A DNA stretch of 16,044 nucleotides from Haplosporangium gracile (taxonomy: Eukaryota; Mortierellomycota; Mortierellomycetes; Mortierellales; Mortierellaceae), in the NCBI GenBank assembly GCA_015499985.1, contig JAAAUF010000925.1, forward strand, positions 1 through 16,044, read 5' to 3'. This document shows positions 8,921-16,044 of this stretch, in pieces (within the stretch, counting starts at the first letter, position 1; every line of letters begins with the position of its first letter). Position numbers and translations under genes: made by a program. The notes below the pieces were generated by a model that saw nothing but the letters and a program-made list of their open reading frames with translations, had not been told where the DNA came from and ran no database searches.

Positions 8921-11013
8921 CGGAAGAAACAAGTTGTCCGCAGAAGGGAAAAAAAAGGGAGCACAAAAGGAAAAAAAATGAGGGTTAATTGGGGCTATGG
9001 GAGCGATATACTTGAGTCAATTGGAAGGCTAAAGAAGGCAAGGGAAGGGAAAGGGCCGAAGAAACTTGTCTTTGAATCATTTGCATCCCACTCCTCCATC
9101 GCCCTCTGCGCCTCCTTTCTTCCTCCATTCCTTTCTGCGACCTTCGCCCATTGTGATCGCTTCTTTTGATGTATCAAACGATCAAACGAGTTCTCATTTG
9201 CTGTTTTTTTTGTTCGTTCTAAGTTGGTTGGTTCATTTCTTCGCCATTCTTTCTTGCCCTTCCTTCTTGACCTTTCTCGTGGTTCTTTCTTTCGCACTTT
9301 CTACTTTTGGTCGTCAATTCGCATGACCTACTTCGCTTCTGCCGATCGCTCCCTCACTCTCTCTGTCTTCCTTCTTTTCTTTTCGACAACCCTACAAGGC
9401 TGTCGACTCAAACAGGGAAATAAATGACGCTTTTGCCTTCTCTTTCTACTTGCTCTGTGCAACTACCTGTTACTCTCTGCTCTCTCAACAAGGACTTTCA
9501 CTTTCCTGCTATATTTCACCATTTATTTGCCTTCATTTCTCAGACTACTTACTCCTCTTCGCCCTCCTTCTCCTTCTCTTTGCATTTCATTTCTTCTATT
9601 TCCTGCCTTTCTTCCTTCCCTTTTCACTTCGACTCTCCCTTCCTACTCTCTTTGATTGATTTGGGCTCCATTCGCCCTACTCCACTTGCCTCTTGTTTTC
9701 CTTTCGCTCGTTTGATACTATGTCCGATCACGATCCATAAACGAAATGAACGCGCAATTTTTTACAAAAAGGGAAAGAAAAAGAGTAGACCGTGGCTCTT
9801 GGCTCCTATTCGAACGTGCATTAGGACCAGCATGCCTCAATGTCTCTCACTCTATTTCACTCTATCTCTTCGCCATAGTATTGATTAATAATATTTTGGT
9901 TCGTCCAAAGCCCAGTCGAATGGAAAAAAGGGGGTTAAGGAAAAAGTGTTAAACACAGACTGTGCACAGAATGAAAAGGGAAAAAAGATGGTAAAGTGCA
10001 GGCTCGTCTTACAAAGCAAAAAGTTCCCTTTTCACCATACCCATCGGATTAAAATCTAACCGATAGATGAGGCGTTTCTCTTTTCGCCACCGCTCTCTCA
10101 GCATCCGTCCGCGCAATTGCACACGTTATGGTCGATTGAATTGGAAAAGTGTGTGAGCACGTTTCCATTTTTCCTTTTTATTTCTCGTTTGTCTTTTGCG
10201 TCTTGCGCATGATGGGATGGGGCAAAACAAGAAATAGGAGACCAAGGAGGAAGAAGATAATGATAGCGTGGTACAGTATGCTCGATGATGCTGACCTTTT
10301 CCTTCCGAACCCCCCGTTTTATCAAATCGCGTAAATATGGTGCCTTCTGTTTAAGCGGACGGGCGTGTATGTATGCAATCAGTAGTGGCAGGAAAAACGT
10401 GTGTTATATGCCCGCGATCGACATACAACACATGGGGCTGTGACACGCTTAAACTCAACTTATCAAATAAGCAGAAGTAAGAAGGGAAAGAGCAACAGGT
10501 GTTTGCGAAGCCTCACTTGTCTGGATACAGCCATTGAAGATGATAAGCCTCTAATTTGAAGGCTGGAGGAAGTAAGCCACAATTGAGGAATATCAGCTTA
10601 GGCTGAAGGAGTGAGGCTTGACTTGCACGATGAGAGATCGACTTTTGAGTGAATGACGCTGTGTGTCGACTGTCAATGGATACCTCGACAATTTAAAGTC
10701 TGTTTAGGTTAGTTTGCCACCGAACCCTTCTTCTTCCCTTACCCTGTTATGAAAAAAGAGAAAAAGAAAGGCTCAAAAGTCCATGAGAAATAAGATCGGC
10801 CACTCCTTCAAGGCTCATTCTCGCGTCTCCCTTTCACACCTCCCACCTACACAAACGCGTTCACAATCCTACCCTTCCTAGACACTTTTACAGTACTCCA
10901 GTTCTGGTTATTTCGACGATAAGCTCATATCAGAATACTGCTCGTTTGCTTCGCCCGACTCCGTCAATCGTCGCCCACATCACTAGTTATATAAGAGAAA
11001 AAAGAAGAACCAG
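8921..11013. other. Gene-free stretch upstream of the CAP locus
   Basis: The plus strand is purine-rich at about 8930-9065, then strongly pyrimidine-rich at 9080-9720. The latter explains the 154-codon frame at 9424-9888, which has no recognisable domain. From 10340 the composition is mixed and AT-rich, with a 10-bp inverted repeat at 10508-10517 and 10610-10619. I see no supported gene. Confidence 0.4.
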
Positions 11014-11019
11014 TTTATT
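11014..11019 (-). terminator. Candidate poly(A) signal of the first CAP gene
   Basis: AATAAA on the minus strand lies about 120 nt past the TAA stop at 11138-11140. The tandem paralogue has the same hexamer about 130 nt past its own stop. The similar spacing supports use as a 3'-end processing signal. Confidence 0.5.
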
Positions 11020-11137
11020 TTTTTCGGATCGAACAGAAACTTGAACTAGCCCAGTTTCACCTTCACTCTAAAAAACTTGCTTCTCATCTTTCTCCATTGT
11101 GTTTTTCATGATACAAGCTAATTAGAAGAGAAACGTT

Positions 11138-11872
11138 TTACTTCTTGCGAGGCAAGACGTTCTTCTGGTACTGGCCCTGGTAGTTGCCTGGGGGGTCATA
11201 GTTGCAGATGTAGATAGTCCAGTTGGATCCGGGACAGAACTTTTTGGCACATCCGACAGACTTGGTGCCCTTCCAGACAACCTGGGTGAAGTGACCGGTG
11301 GCCATCGAGAAACCGGGGTTGTTGTAATTGTACTTGCTGACCTCGTTGTACCAGCCGTCAATGCTCGTCTTGAAGTTCTTGTAGCCGGCAGCCAAGTTCT
11401 CTCCGTACTGTAGGGAAAATGTGGGGAGAGAGAAAAGCGTTAGCTCATTGGTCGATGGCACAAATGCAATCGATCGCAATAAAGAAGAAAGGGAGTAAGA
11501 GAGCGAAAGCATATTTTAGTCGAGAGTACACACCTTGCCACCACTGTGCTTGAACTGACAAGCCTGAATCCAGTTGTTTCCAAAGGCAGCAGCCTTGGCG
11601 TTCCACTTCAAGGGCTTGGCACCGTGGCGGGCACGGTACTTGTTGTGGGTATCGAGGATGGTCTTTTGCTCGGCAGCCGAGAGAACACCCTTGGCCTTGA
11701 CGCCACGCTTCTCGAGGTGGACGTCGTCGGCGGAGATGGTATAGTTGCCCTCGGGCTCGTCGAAGGGGAGGGTGACGGCGTCAAACTCGACGGGAGGGGT
11801 GCTGACCTGGGCTGAGGCAGAGGCGGCAAAGATCGCAACGGTGGCGACAAAGAGGGTAGTGAACTTGACCAT
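11138..11872 (-). CDS. Secreted CAP/PR-1-like (PRY-type) protein, copy 1
   Basis: Two exons (11872-11534 and 11407-11138) join in phase between K113 and Y114 to encode 202 residues. A signal peptide covers about 1-21 (hydrophobic core, ASA|Q cleavage). A propeptide of about 22-56 ends in EKR, a Kex2-type site, and contains an N-Y-T sequon (N43). The CAP domain spans about 64-195. The expected cavity residues are present: H76 (THNKYR), E116 (YGENLA), E135 (WYNEV) and H152. Both family signatures are seen, GHFTQVVWKGTKSVGC (151-166) and YICNYDPPGNY (179-189). Cysteines are C105, C166, C171 and C181; a second sequon is N175-W-T. The tail ends LPRKK. The start is the first ATG after the TATA box. 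Fungal relatives such as yeast Pry1 bind and export sterols and fatty acids outside the cell, so a secreted lipid-binding role is likely; a host-interaction role is possible but not shown. A paralogue lies about 2.2 kb upstream on the same strand. Confidence 0.95.
11408..11533 (-). other. Intron of CAP copy 1 (126 nt)
   Basis: On the minus strand it begins GTGTGTAC and ends CCCTACAG. A CTAAC branch-site candidate lies at 11439-11443, about 30 nt before the acceptor, followed by a pyrimidine tract. Removing it joins HSGGK to YGENLAAGY, restoring the continuous CAP domain in phase 0. The paralogue has an intron at exactly the same codon junction. Confidence 0.93.
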
Positions 11873-11996
11873 GACTGTTGTTATTGTTGATTTGTTGGTG
11901 AGGGTGAAGGTTGTTCGTAAAAGAGGGAGGTAGAGGTTGTTGGTTTTAGTGGTGGAGTAGGGGGGATGAAGATGTAGAGGAGGGTCTTTGTTTTGG

Positions 11997-12011
11997 GTGC
12001 TTGTAAAAAGC
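11997..12011 (-). promoter_or_regulatory. Shared leader element, copy 1 (GCTTTTTACAAGCAC)
   Basis: This 15-nt sequence lies about 70 nt downstream of the TATA box, inside the predicted 5' leader. The identical 15 nt occurs in the paralogue's leader about 64 nt past its TATA box, although the rest of the two leaders is poorly conserved. GCTT and AAGC within it could pair as a short hairpin. Its role is unknown; an initiator, RNA-level element or regulator site are all possible. Confidence 0.5.
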
Positions 12012-12079
12012 TGTGAGGGGTGAGTGAGAAGGAGAAAGAGAGGAGAGGATGAAGAACAAAAAAATAGGCAGGGGCTCAA

Positions 12080-12088
12080 CCTTTTATA
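12080..12088 (-). promoter_or_regulatory. TATA box of CAP copy 1
   Basis: The minus strand reads TTGTATAAAAGG, the same core as the other two genes. It lies 216 nt upstream of the ATG. The intervening leader is CT/CA-rich and has no ATG, so the CAP start at 11872 is the first one a scanning ribosome would meet. Confidence 0.75.
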
Positions 12089-12787
12089 CAAAAGTAATCA
12101 AACATCTGTTGTGAGTTACCGACCAACCGATTGACTGATGCAAGGGAATGGGGGGGGGGGATCACAAGGACAGGTAAAAAGAAAAGAAGTAACCAGCAAG
12201 GTTGCCGTGCGACAGACAGGTAGACTAGCAGACGACGCACATTTCTCAAGTTCTGAACTCTCACTGCTTGCCTGCCCGCGGTTGTGAAGCAATAAAGCAC
12301 CATTCTTTTCAAGTACAATAGCAAAACAAGTTGAGAGCAGCTAGTGCGAAATTTCAATTTATGAGTTGTTTAATTGTTTACTAAATTGCGTTGGGCGGGA
12401 AAGGAAGGTTCTCTCCTCCTCTTCTTGTTAACACCATCTTCTCTACGTTCCTGAAATGTATCCCTTGCATAAGGGACTTGCAGGGATGATGGAGGAGAAA
12501 GAAACGACGTTCGATGACACATTTTGGTTCGCCTGGGAAGTAACAGACCCCTACAATGGATTCAGTCTTTTTCTTTCGTCTCCTTGTTTTGCATGATTGT
12601 CATGCGTGACGACACATCTAATATGAGAAATCCACCTCCAATACGAACAAGGGTCGGAGAGTGTGTGAGAGAGAGGGGGTAGCTCCGTATTTTTTTCTGA
12701 ACAATGAAAATGGGCGCCGACATGGTTCGAAACAAGGGATTCTCCATGCATGCAACACCTATGTCTCTTCTCGTCGTTCTTATTTCT

Positions 12788-12808
12788 CATTCTCATTCTC
12801 ATTCTCAA
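12788..12808 (+). repeat. ATTCTC hexamer microsatellite
   Basis: Three to four perfect tandem copies of ATTCTC are followed directly by a T run. The repeat is non-coding and probably arose by slippage. Confidence 0.75.
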
Positions 12809-13093
12809 TTTTTTTTTGTGAGAGCATTCTTCAGCGACCTCCCTCTCATGCGGTCGAAAATTATTAATCCTTTGCCAACGACATTTCTTAGTGAGCACTA
12901 CCTTCAAATTACGGAACATAAAAAACAAACAAATCACTCACCAGGTAGCTCTTTTTACTTTCCCTTCTCCCTTCACCTCCTACCCTCTATCTCCCCGTCC
13001 TCTCCACACTCTAACCCTAGTCCAGTACCTGTCAAACGTTGCACCACGAATGGCGTGTTCGTTGATGAATAAACAATTGCTCCTTCATGTAAT

Positions 13094-13109
13094 ATTGCAC
13101 TAGTGCAAT
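13094..13109. repeat. 16-bp perfect palindrome ATTGCACTAGTGCAAT
   Basis: Every base pairs with its mirror partner, with no spacer. It is the longest spacer-free palindrome I noticed in the window. It lies about 1 kb upstream of the TATA box of CAP copy 1. A dimeric transcription-factor site is possible; a chance origin is also plausible for one such site in 16 kb. Confidence 0.6.
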
Positions 13110-13972
13110 TCGACAACCCTGCACAATTGTTGGGTTTTGAACAAAACAAAGAAGTGGTTCAATTGCAATGTACCCTTCGTCGTACTATGCTGTCCCCGCC
13201 AGGCGGCCGCCGTCGCTCCCCTCTACTTCTCTCATAAAATGCGAACAAGAACGAAGAGCGAAAAGAGGAGAATAGAAGACTTTTGGTTTTTGAAAAAAAC
13301 ATAATTAAAAAAGGAGGCTAGTTGGGGACGGAGTGGCTACTTTTCTCTCCCCACCGCTACCGGGCTTCATTCAGAGATCGTGTAAAAGCCTTGGAGAGAG
13401 GTGTTTTGTCGCGAGTCGCGACCGACTGATGGAACAAGATCGACCATCCTGACACGCATCGACGTGGGAAGTACATGGCGTGGGCATTTCTTCGCATAGG
13501 ATAAATTAGGGGTAGATGTCGAAGAACAAAATAAGACATGGTACCCTTGAAAATGGTATCCCTCACACGTATACAAGCTAGGCCCCACTTTGTTATGTGA
13601 GCAATGGTGCGATGACGGACGGTGGAAAAAAAAAGAAAGAGAGTAAGGGCTTCAATTCCACAATGAAGCAAACATGCAATGATCGGTGCAAGTACACTGA
13701 ATGGTGTCCTGCGGAGAGGCTGGACCCCTATTTTCTTAGGACCCCGGATGGTTGTGTTGGAGATTTAGTGCGTGAGGCACTGTTCGGACGAAAGAAAAAT
13801 CTTTTGTCACAAATAAACGGTTGGCACTAAAATTCAGGAACATGCAGTATTGATACGAGGGTCTAGATTTTTTTAGAGACGTTTTCATTCACCTCGTTTC
13901 GGGCTTTTCCTCCCTACAATCTCTGGAAGCGCGTCTCTGGACGTTCCTTGTAGGGTCATTTTGAAGGGCGCG

Positions 13973-13978
13973 TTTATT
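13973..13978 (-). terminator. Candidate poly(A) signal of the second CAP gene
   Basis: AATAAA on the minus strand lies about 133 nt past the TAA stop at 14111-14113, a spacing close to that in the paralogue. Confidence 0.5.
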
Positions 13979-14110
13979 GAGTTGCCTATATGTTTTTTTT
14001 TGTAGGGATGGGAGAAGGGAACTTCGCTCAAGTTGTAATCTCACATAACGGATACGAAAAAACGAAAGGGAGAGAAATGAAAATTTTGTGCTCAAAAATA
14101 AGAACCCCAT

Positions 14111-14794
14111 TTACTTTTTACGAGGCAAGACGTTCTGCCTAAACTGGCCCTGGACGTTGCCAGGGGGGTCATAGTTACAGATGTAGATAGTCCAGTTGGA
14201 TCCGGGACAGAACTTTTTGGCACATCCGACAGACTTGGTGCCCTTCCAGACAACCTGGGTGAAGTGACCGGTGGCCATCGAGAAACCGGGGTTGTTGTAG
14301 TTGTATTTGCTGACCTCGTTGTACCAGGCGTCAATGCCGGACTTAAAATCTTTGTAACCCGCCGCTAGGTTCTCGCCGTACTATTGAGAGAGAAAGAAAA
14401 CGGACAAAAGGAATCAATGAGAGGTTAGATTATTTTGTGCCAAAGGTCGCTGAAACAATTTAGTGTCTTATCGTGTAGCAGACAAGCAAACAGGTTCTAC
14501 CTTTCCACCACTGTGCTTAAATTGGCACTTCTGAATCCAGTTGCTTCCAAACTGGGCAGCCTTAGCGTTCCAAGTGAGTGGGGGAGCGCCATGACGGGCG
14601 CGGTACTTGTTGTGGGTATCAAGAATGATCTTCTGCTCAGCTGCAGAGAGATCACGCTTGGAAATGACGCCACCATCGCTGCAACGCTCGACCTGATCGG
14701 CAGTGAACATGAGAGGTGCGTTACTGAGCTGAGCCGAAGTCGAGGCGGCGAAGAACGCGACAGTAGCGATAACAACGGAGGTGAGCTTAACCAT
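14111..14794 (-). CDS. Secreted CAP/PR-1-like (PRY-type) protein, copy 2
   Basis: Two exons (14794-14501 and 14380-14111) encode 187 residues, joined in phase between K98 and Y99 as in copy 1. The signal peptide is about 1-21 (STSA|Q). The propeptide (22-47) is shorter than in copy 1, ends in SKR, lacks the N-Y-T sequon and carries an extra cysteine (C38). The mature CAP domain starts near LSAAEQ and has H61, E101, E120 and H137 in the cavity positions. GHFTQVVWKGTKSVGC is at 136-151 and YICNYDPPGNV at 164-174. Cysteines C90, C151, C156 and C166 match copy 1, as does the sequon N160-W-T. Exon 2 translates cleanly to a tail ending LPRKK. The ATG is the first after the TATA box. The predicted role is the same as copy 1: a secreted lipid- or sterol-binding CAP protein. 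Exon 1 is about 78% identical to copy 1 over 150 aligned bases, but 122 bp of exon 2 are identical. Confidence 0.95.
14381..14500 (-). other. Intron of CAP copy 2 (120 nt)
   Basis: On the minus strand it begins GTAGAACC and ends CTCAATAG. A CTAAC branch-site candidate is at 14424-14428, followed by a pyrimidine tract. It sits at the same codon junction as the copy 1 intron, but the two intron sequences share little beyond the splice signals, so the duplication is not very recent. Confidence 0.93.
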
Positions 14795-14894
14795 GACGGA
14801 TGTGATGTTGGTTTTGTTAGGGAGAGAAGGGTTCGTTGCAGAGAGTGGGGACTGCGGAGGTTGCTGTTTTGTCTTGTTTGTTAAGGGATTTTTT

Positions 14895-14909
14895 GTGCTT
14901 GTAAAAAGC
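14895..14909 (-). promoter_or_regulatory. Shared leader element, copy 2 (GCTTTTTACAAGCAC)
   Basis: This is identical over 15 nt to the element in the leader of CAP copy 1 and lies at nearly the same distance from the TATA box (about 64 versus 70 nt). Here the arms extend to TGCTTTTTACAAGCA, which could form a 5-bp hairpin. Confidence 0.5.
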
Positions 14910-14972
14910 AATAGAGGATTTAAGAGAGTGAGTAAAAAAATGGCGATGAAGGACGGTGATGGGCAAGAATCG

Positions 14973-14983
14973 CCCTTTTTATA
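14973..14983 (-). promoter_or_regulatory. TATA box of CAP copy 2
   Basis: The minus strand reads TTGTATAAAAAGGG, 189 nt upstream of the ATG. The leader between them has no ATG and is CT/CA-rich like that of copy 1. Confidence 0.75.
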
Positions 14984-15990
14984 CAATTTTCTTGCTAATA
15001 TCACGTTTTTGTCTTCAATACTGGACTAAAGCAAAGCGCAACAACCAGTTCAGTATGATCACCATAACGAAAAGTGCAATGCGAGGAAGCACATCAAGAA
15101 AAAAAACTTCTGAAACAAATTGTATCGTACCACACCGATTCGAACATTTTCTTTTGGTCAATTGCAATGTAAAAAGACTAGCATACCATGGTACGTTGTT
15201 CAGCCCTCTCCCCTTCTTCTCATACCACAAACACGTACAACTATGAATACTAGCAAAGAAAATGAAGAGCGCGAAGAGAATATCAGAGGATGTAACGAAA
15301 TGAAAAACTACAGCGACAAAGCAGGCTAGAGACTGTTTCATTACCTGGCTACATTGTGGGCTGTGGATGGTTTTTTTTCTCGTTTCCTCCAACCGAAACG
15401 CGAACTACATGGTCATTTGGACGAAATGAATTCAGAGTAAGCAATACAAAGACAACAAGCATAGAGATACAAGTACACCAGCCTCAAAGGCGTAGGCTTC
15501 ACTTGATCGGCGGGATCATTGTTCATGCGAAGATTGAGGGGCGATAGTGCTGACCCTAGAATCGAGGGTACATGAATGTCTCGGTTGAGTACATCGTACA
15601 TCATATTCCTACATTTTCCTCTATCCATTTTTTTTCGAGAATCAGTTCTCCTCTCCCTTCTTCACGAGTTTGACGCGCATTTCACACAAGTGCCCTCGGT
15701 CACACGTGTACGTTTCAACAGATGCCGACAATTGTGAAAAAATTGAACACGTCTCAGAATCAGGCAGCAATTACGCATTCGAGTCATTGTCATTTATTCT
15801 CTCCCACATCAAAAATCGAATGTAGGCCCTGTTCATTTTCTTCTTACTTGTACTCCACTCGTGTGTCTTTGTGTAGGGTTTTCGATGGTGACTTTATTGG
15901 ATGCATTTGTGCTTATTGTAATTCTTTTTTCGGGCGCTGCTTCGCCCGATTCAAAGAGTGTTGTACAAAAGGAGAGAAAAGAGCAAAGCA
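14984..15990. other. Intergenic region between CAP copy 2 and a presumed plus-strand gene
   Basis: No supported coding region. It should contain the upstream control regions of CAP copy 2 (minus) and of a gene beyond the right edge (plus). Short motifs include TCAATTGCAATGTA at 15158-15171, TACCATGGTA at 15184-15193, ACCCT/AGGGT arms at 15553-15569, GAGAA-TCAG-TTCTC at 15637-15650, and a GC-rich hairpin CGGGCG/CGCCCG at 15931-15948. Confidence 0.4.
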
Positions 15991-15994
15991 GGGA

Positions 15995-16004
15995 TATAAA
16001 AGGG
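15995..16004 (+). promoter_or_regulatory. Plus-strand TATA box of a gene beyond the right edge
   Basis: TATAAAAGGG matches the core promoters of the three genes in the window, here pointing right. It is followed 12 nt later by a run of 19 T (16016-16034). No start codon occurs before the window ends, so the gene itself is not seen. The promoter would be divergent from CAP copy 2. Confidence 0.55.
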
Positions 16005-16015
16005 AGAAGTGGGAG

Positions 16016-16034
16016 TTTTTTTTTTTTTTTTTTT
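16016..16034 (+). repeat. T19 homopolymer
   Basis: Nineteen consecutive T on the plus strand, directly downstream of the edge TATA box. It may be a leader pyrimidine tract or a nucleosome-excluding poly(dA:dT) tract; its length could also be affected by sequencing error. Confidence 0.8.
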
Positions 16035-16044
16035 CCAAAACAAG

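Larger units (their letters stand above)
12092..13972. other. Intergenic region between the two CAP genes
   Basis: No supported gene. It holds the upstream region of CAP copy 1 and the far 3' flank of copy 2. Notable sequences are ATTCTC repeats at about 12788-12808, a 16-bp perfect palindrome at 13094-13109, TCAATTGCAATGTA at 13159-13172 (also upstream of copy 2), GGCGGCCGCC at 13202-13211, and GTCGCG-AGT-CGCGAC at 13408-13422. Overlapping open frames on both strands at 13357-13830 have no recognisable family and are not called. Confidence 0.4.

Noticed and set aside
5950..9086. Three ATTTGCAT octamers (5950, 7666 on the minus strand, 9079)
   Set aside because: The count is only slightly above chance for AT-rich DNA, the sites are kilobases apart, and none is near a gene.
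9424..9888. 154-codon plus-strand open frame
   Set aside because: Same cause: a CT-rich tract yields a Ser/Phe/Leu-rich product with no motif and no associated promoter.
11122..11361. 79-codon minus-strand frame, and the similar one at 14092-14334
   Set aside because: These are off-frame readings of the two CAP second exons; they resemble each other only because the underlying exons are paralogous.
13357..13830. Overlapping open frames on both strands (104 and 77 codons) with some cysteines
   Set aside because: They look slightly more protein-like than other frames, but they overlap in opposite directions, show no known family and have no TATA box, so I could not support either.
15125..15150. 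GTTCGAATCGG on the minus strand as a tRNA B-box
   Set aside because: The flanking bases do not form a T-arm stem and no A-box or acceptor stem is present. The similar string near 9805-9820 fails for the same reason.
1..16044. CRISPR arrays, rRNA, telomere repeats and intact transposons
   Set aside because: I looked for regularly spaced repeats, rRNA cores, telomeric repeats and transposase or reverse-transcriptase motifs and saw none.

Overview
The window looks like nuclear DNA from a filamentous fungus, most likely an early-diverging lineage such as Mucoromycota (Mortierella- or Mucorales-like). The signs are short introns with GT...AG ends and a CTAAC branch site, ATG-free CT/CA-rich leaders, strong TATAAAA(A)GG core promoters, coding regions biased to C-ending codons, and secreted CAP/PR-1 proteins with a dibasic Kex2-type processing site. 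The lineage is an inference; no rRNA, tRNA or marker gene is present to fix it.

Only three protein-coding genes can be supported, all on the minus strand. (1) At 785-1429 is a stand-alone CheY-like response-regulator receiver protein with the full phosphotransfer residue set and a TATA box at 1667-1676. (2) At 11138-11872 is a two-exon gene for a secreted CAP-domain (PRY/PR-1-like) protein, with TATA at 12080-12088. (3) At 14111-14794 is a tandem paralogue with the same intron position, with TATA at 14973-14983. A plus-strand TATA box at 15995-16004, followed by a T19 tract, suggests a fourth gene that starts just beyond the right edge.

Between the receiver gene and the first CAP gene lie about 9.4 kb (1718-11137) with no convincing gene. 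This stretch alternates between pyrimidine-rich and purine-rich blocks, which by themselves deplete stop codons and produce long spurious open frames. It also holds small tandem repeats, several perfect short palindromes, and, next to the receiver promoter, a dense cluster of CAATTG and TTGAC motifs.

Functionally, the CAP pair are small extracellular, probably lipid/sterol-binding proteins that arose by tandem duplication. Their second exons share a 122-bp tract without a single difference while the first exons differ at about one site in five, which points to gene conversion. The receiver protein is a phosphorelay output or shuttle module; nothing in the sequence ties it to the CAP genes beyond the same type of core promoter. 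I found no clearly novel multi-gene system. The best second-look items are the conversion tract, a 15-nt leader element shared by the CAP genes, the CAATTG/TTGAC cluster and the long gene-free interval.
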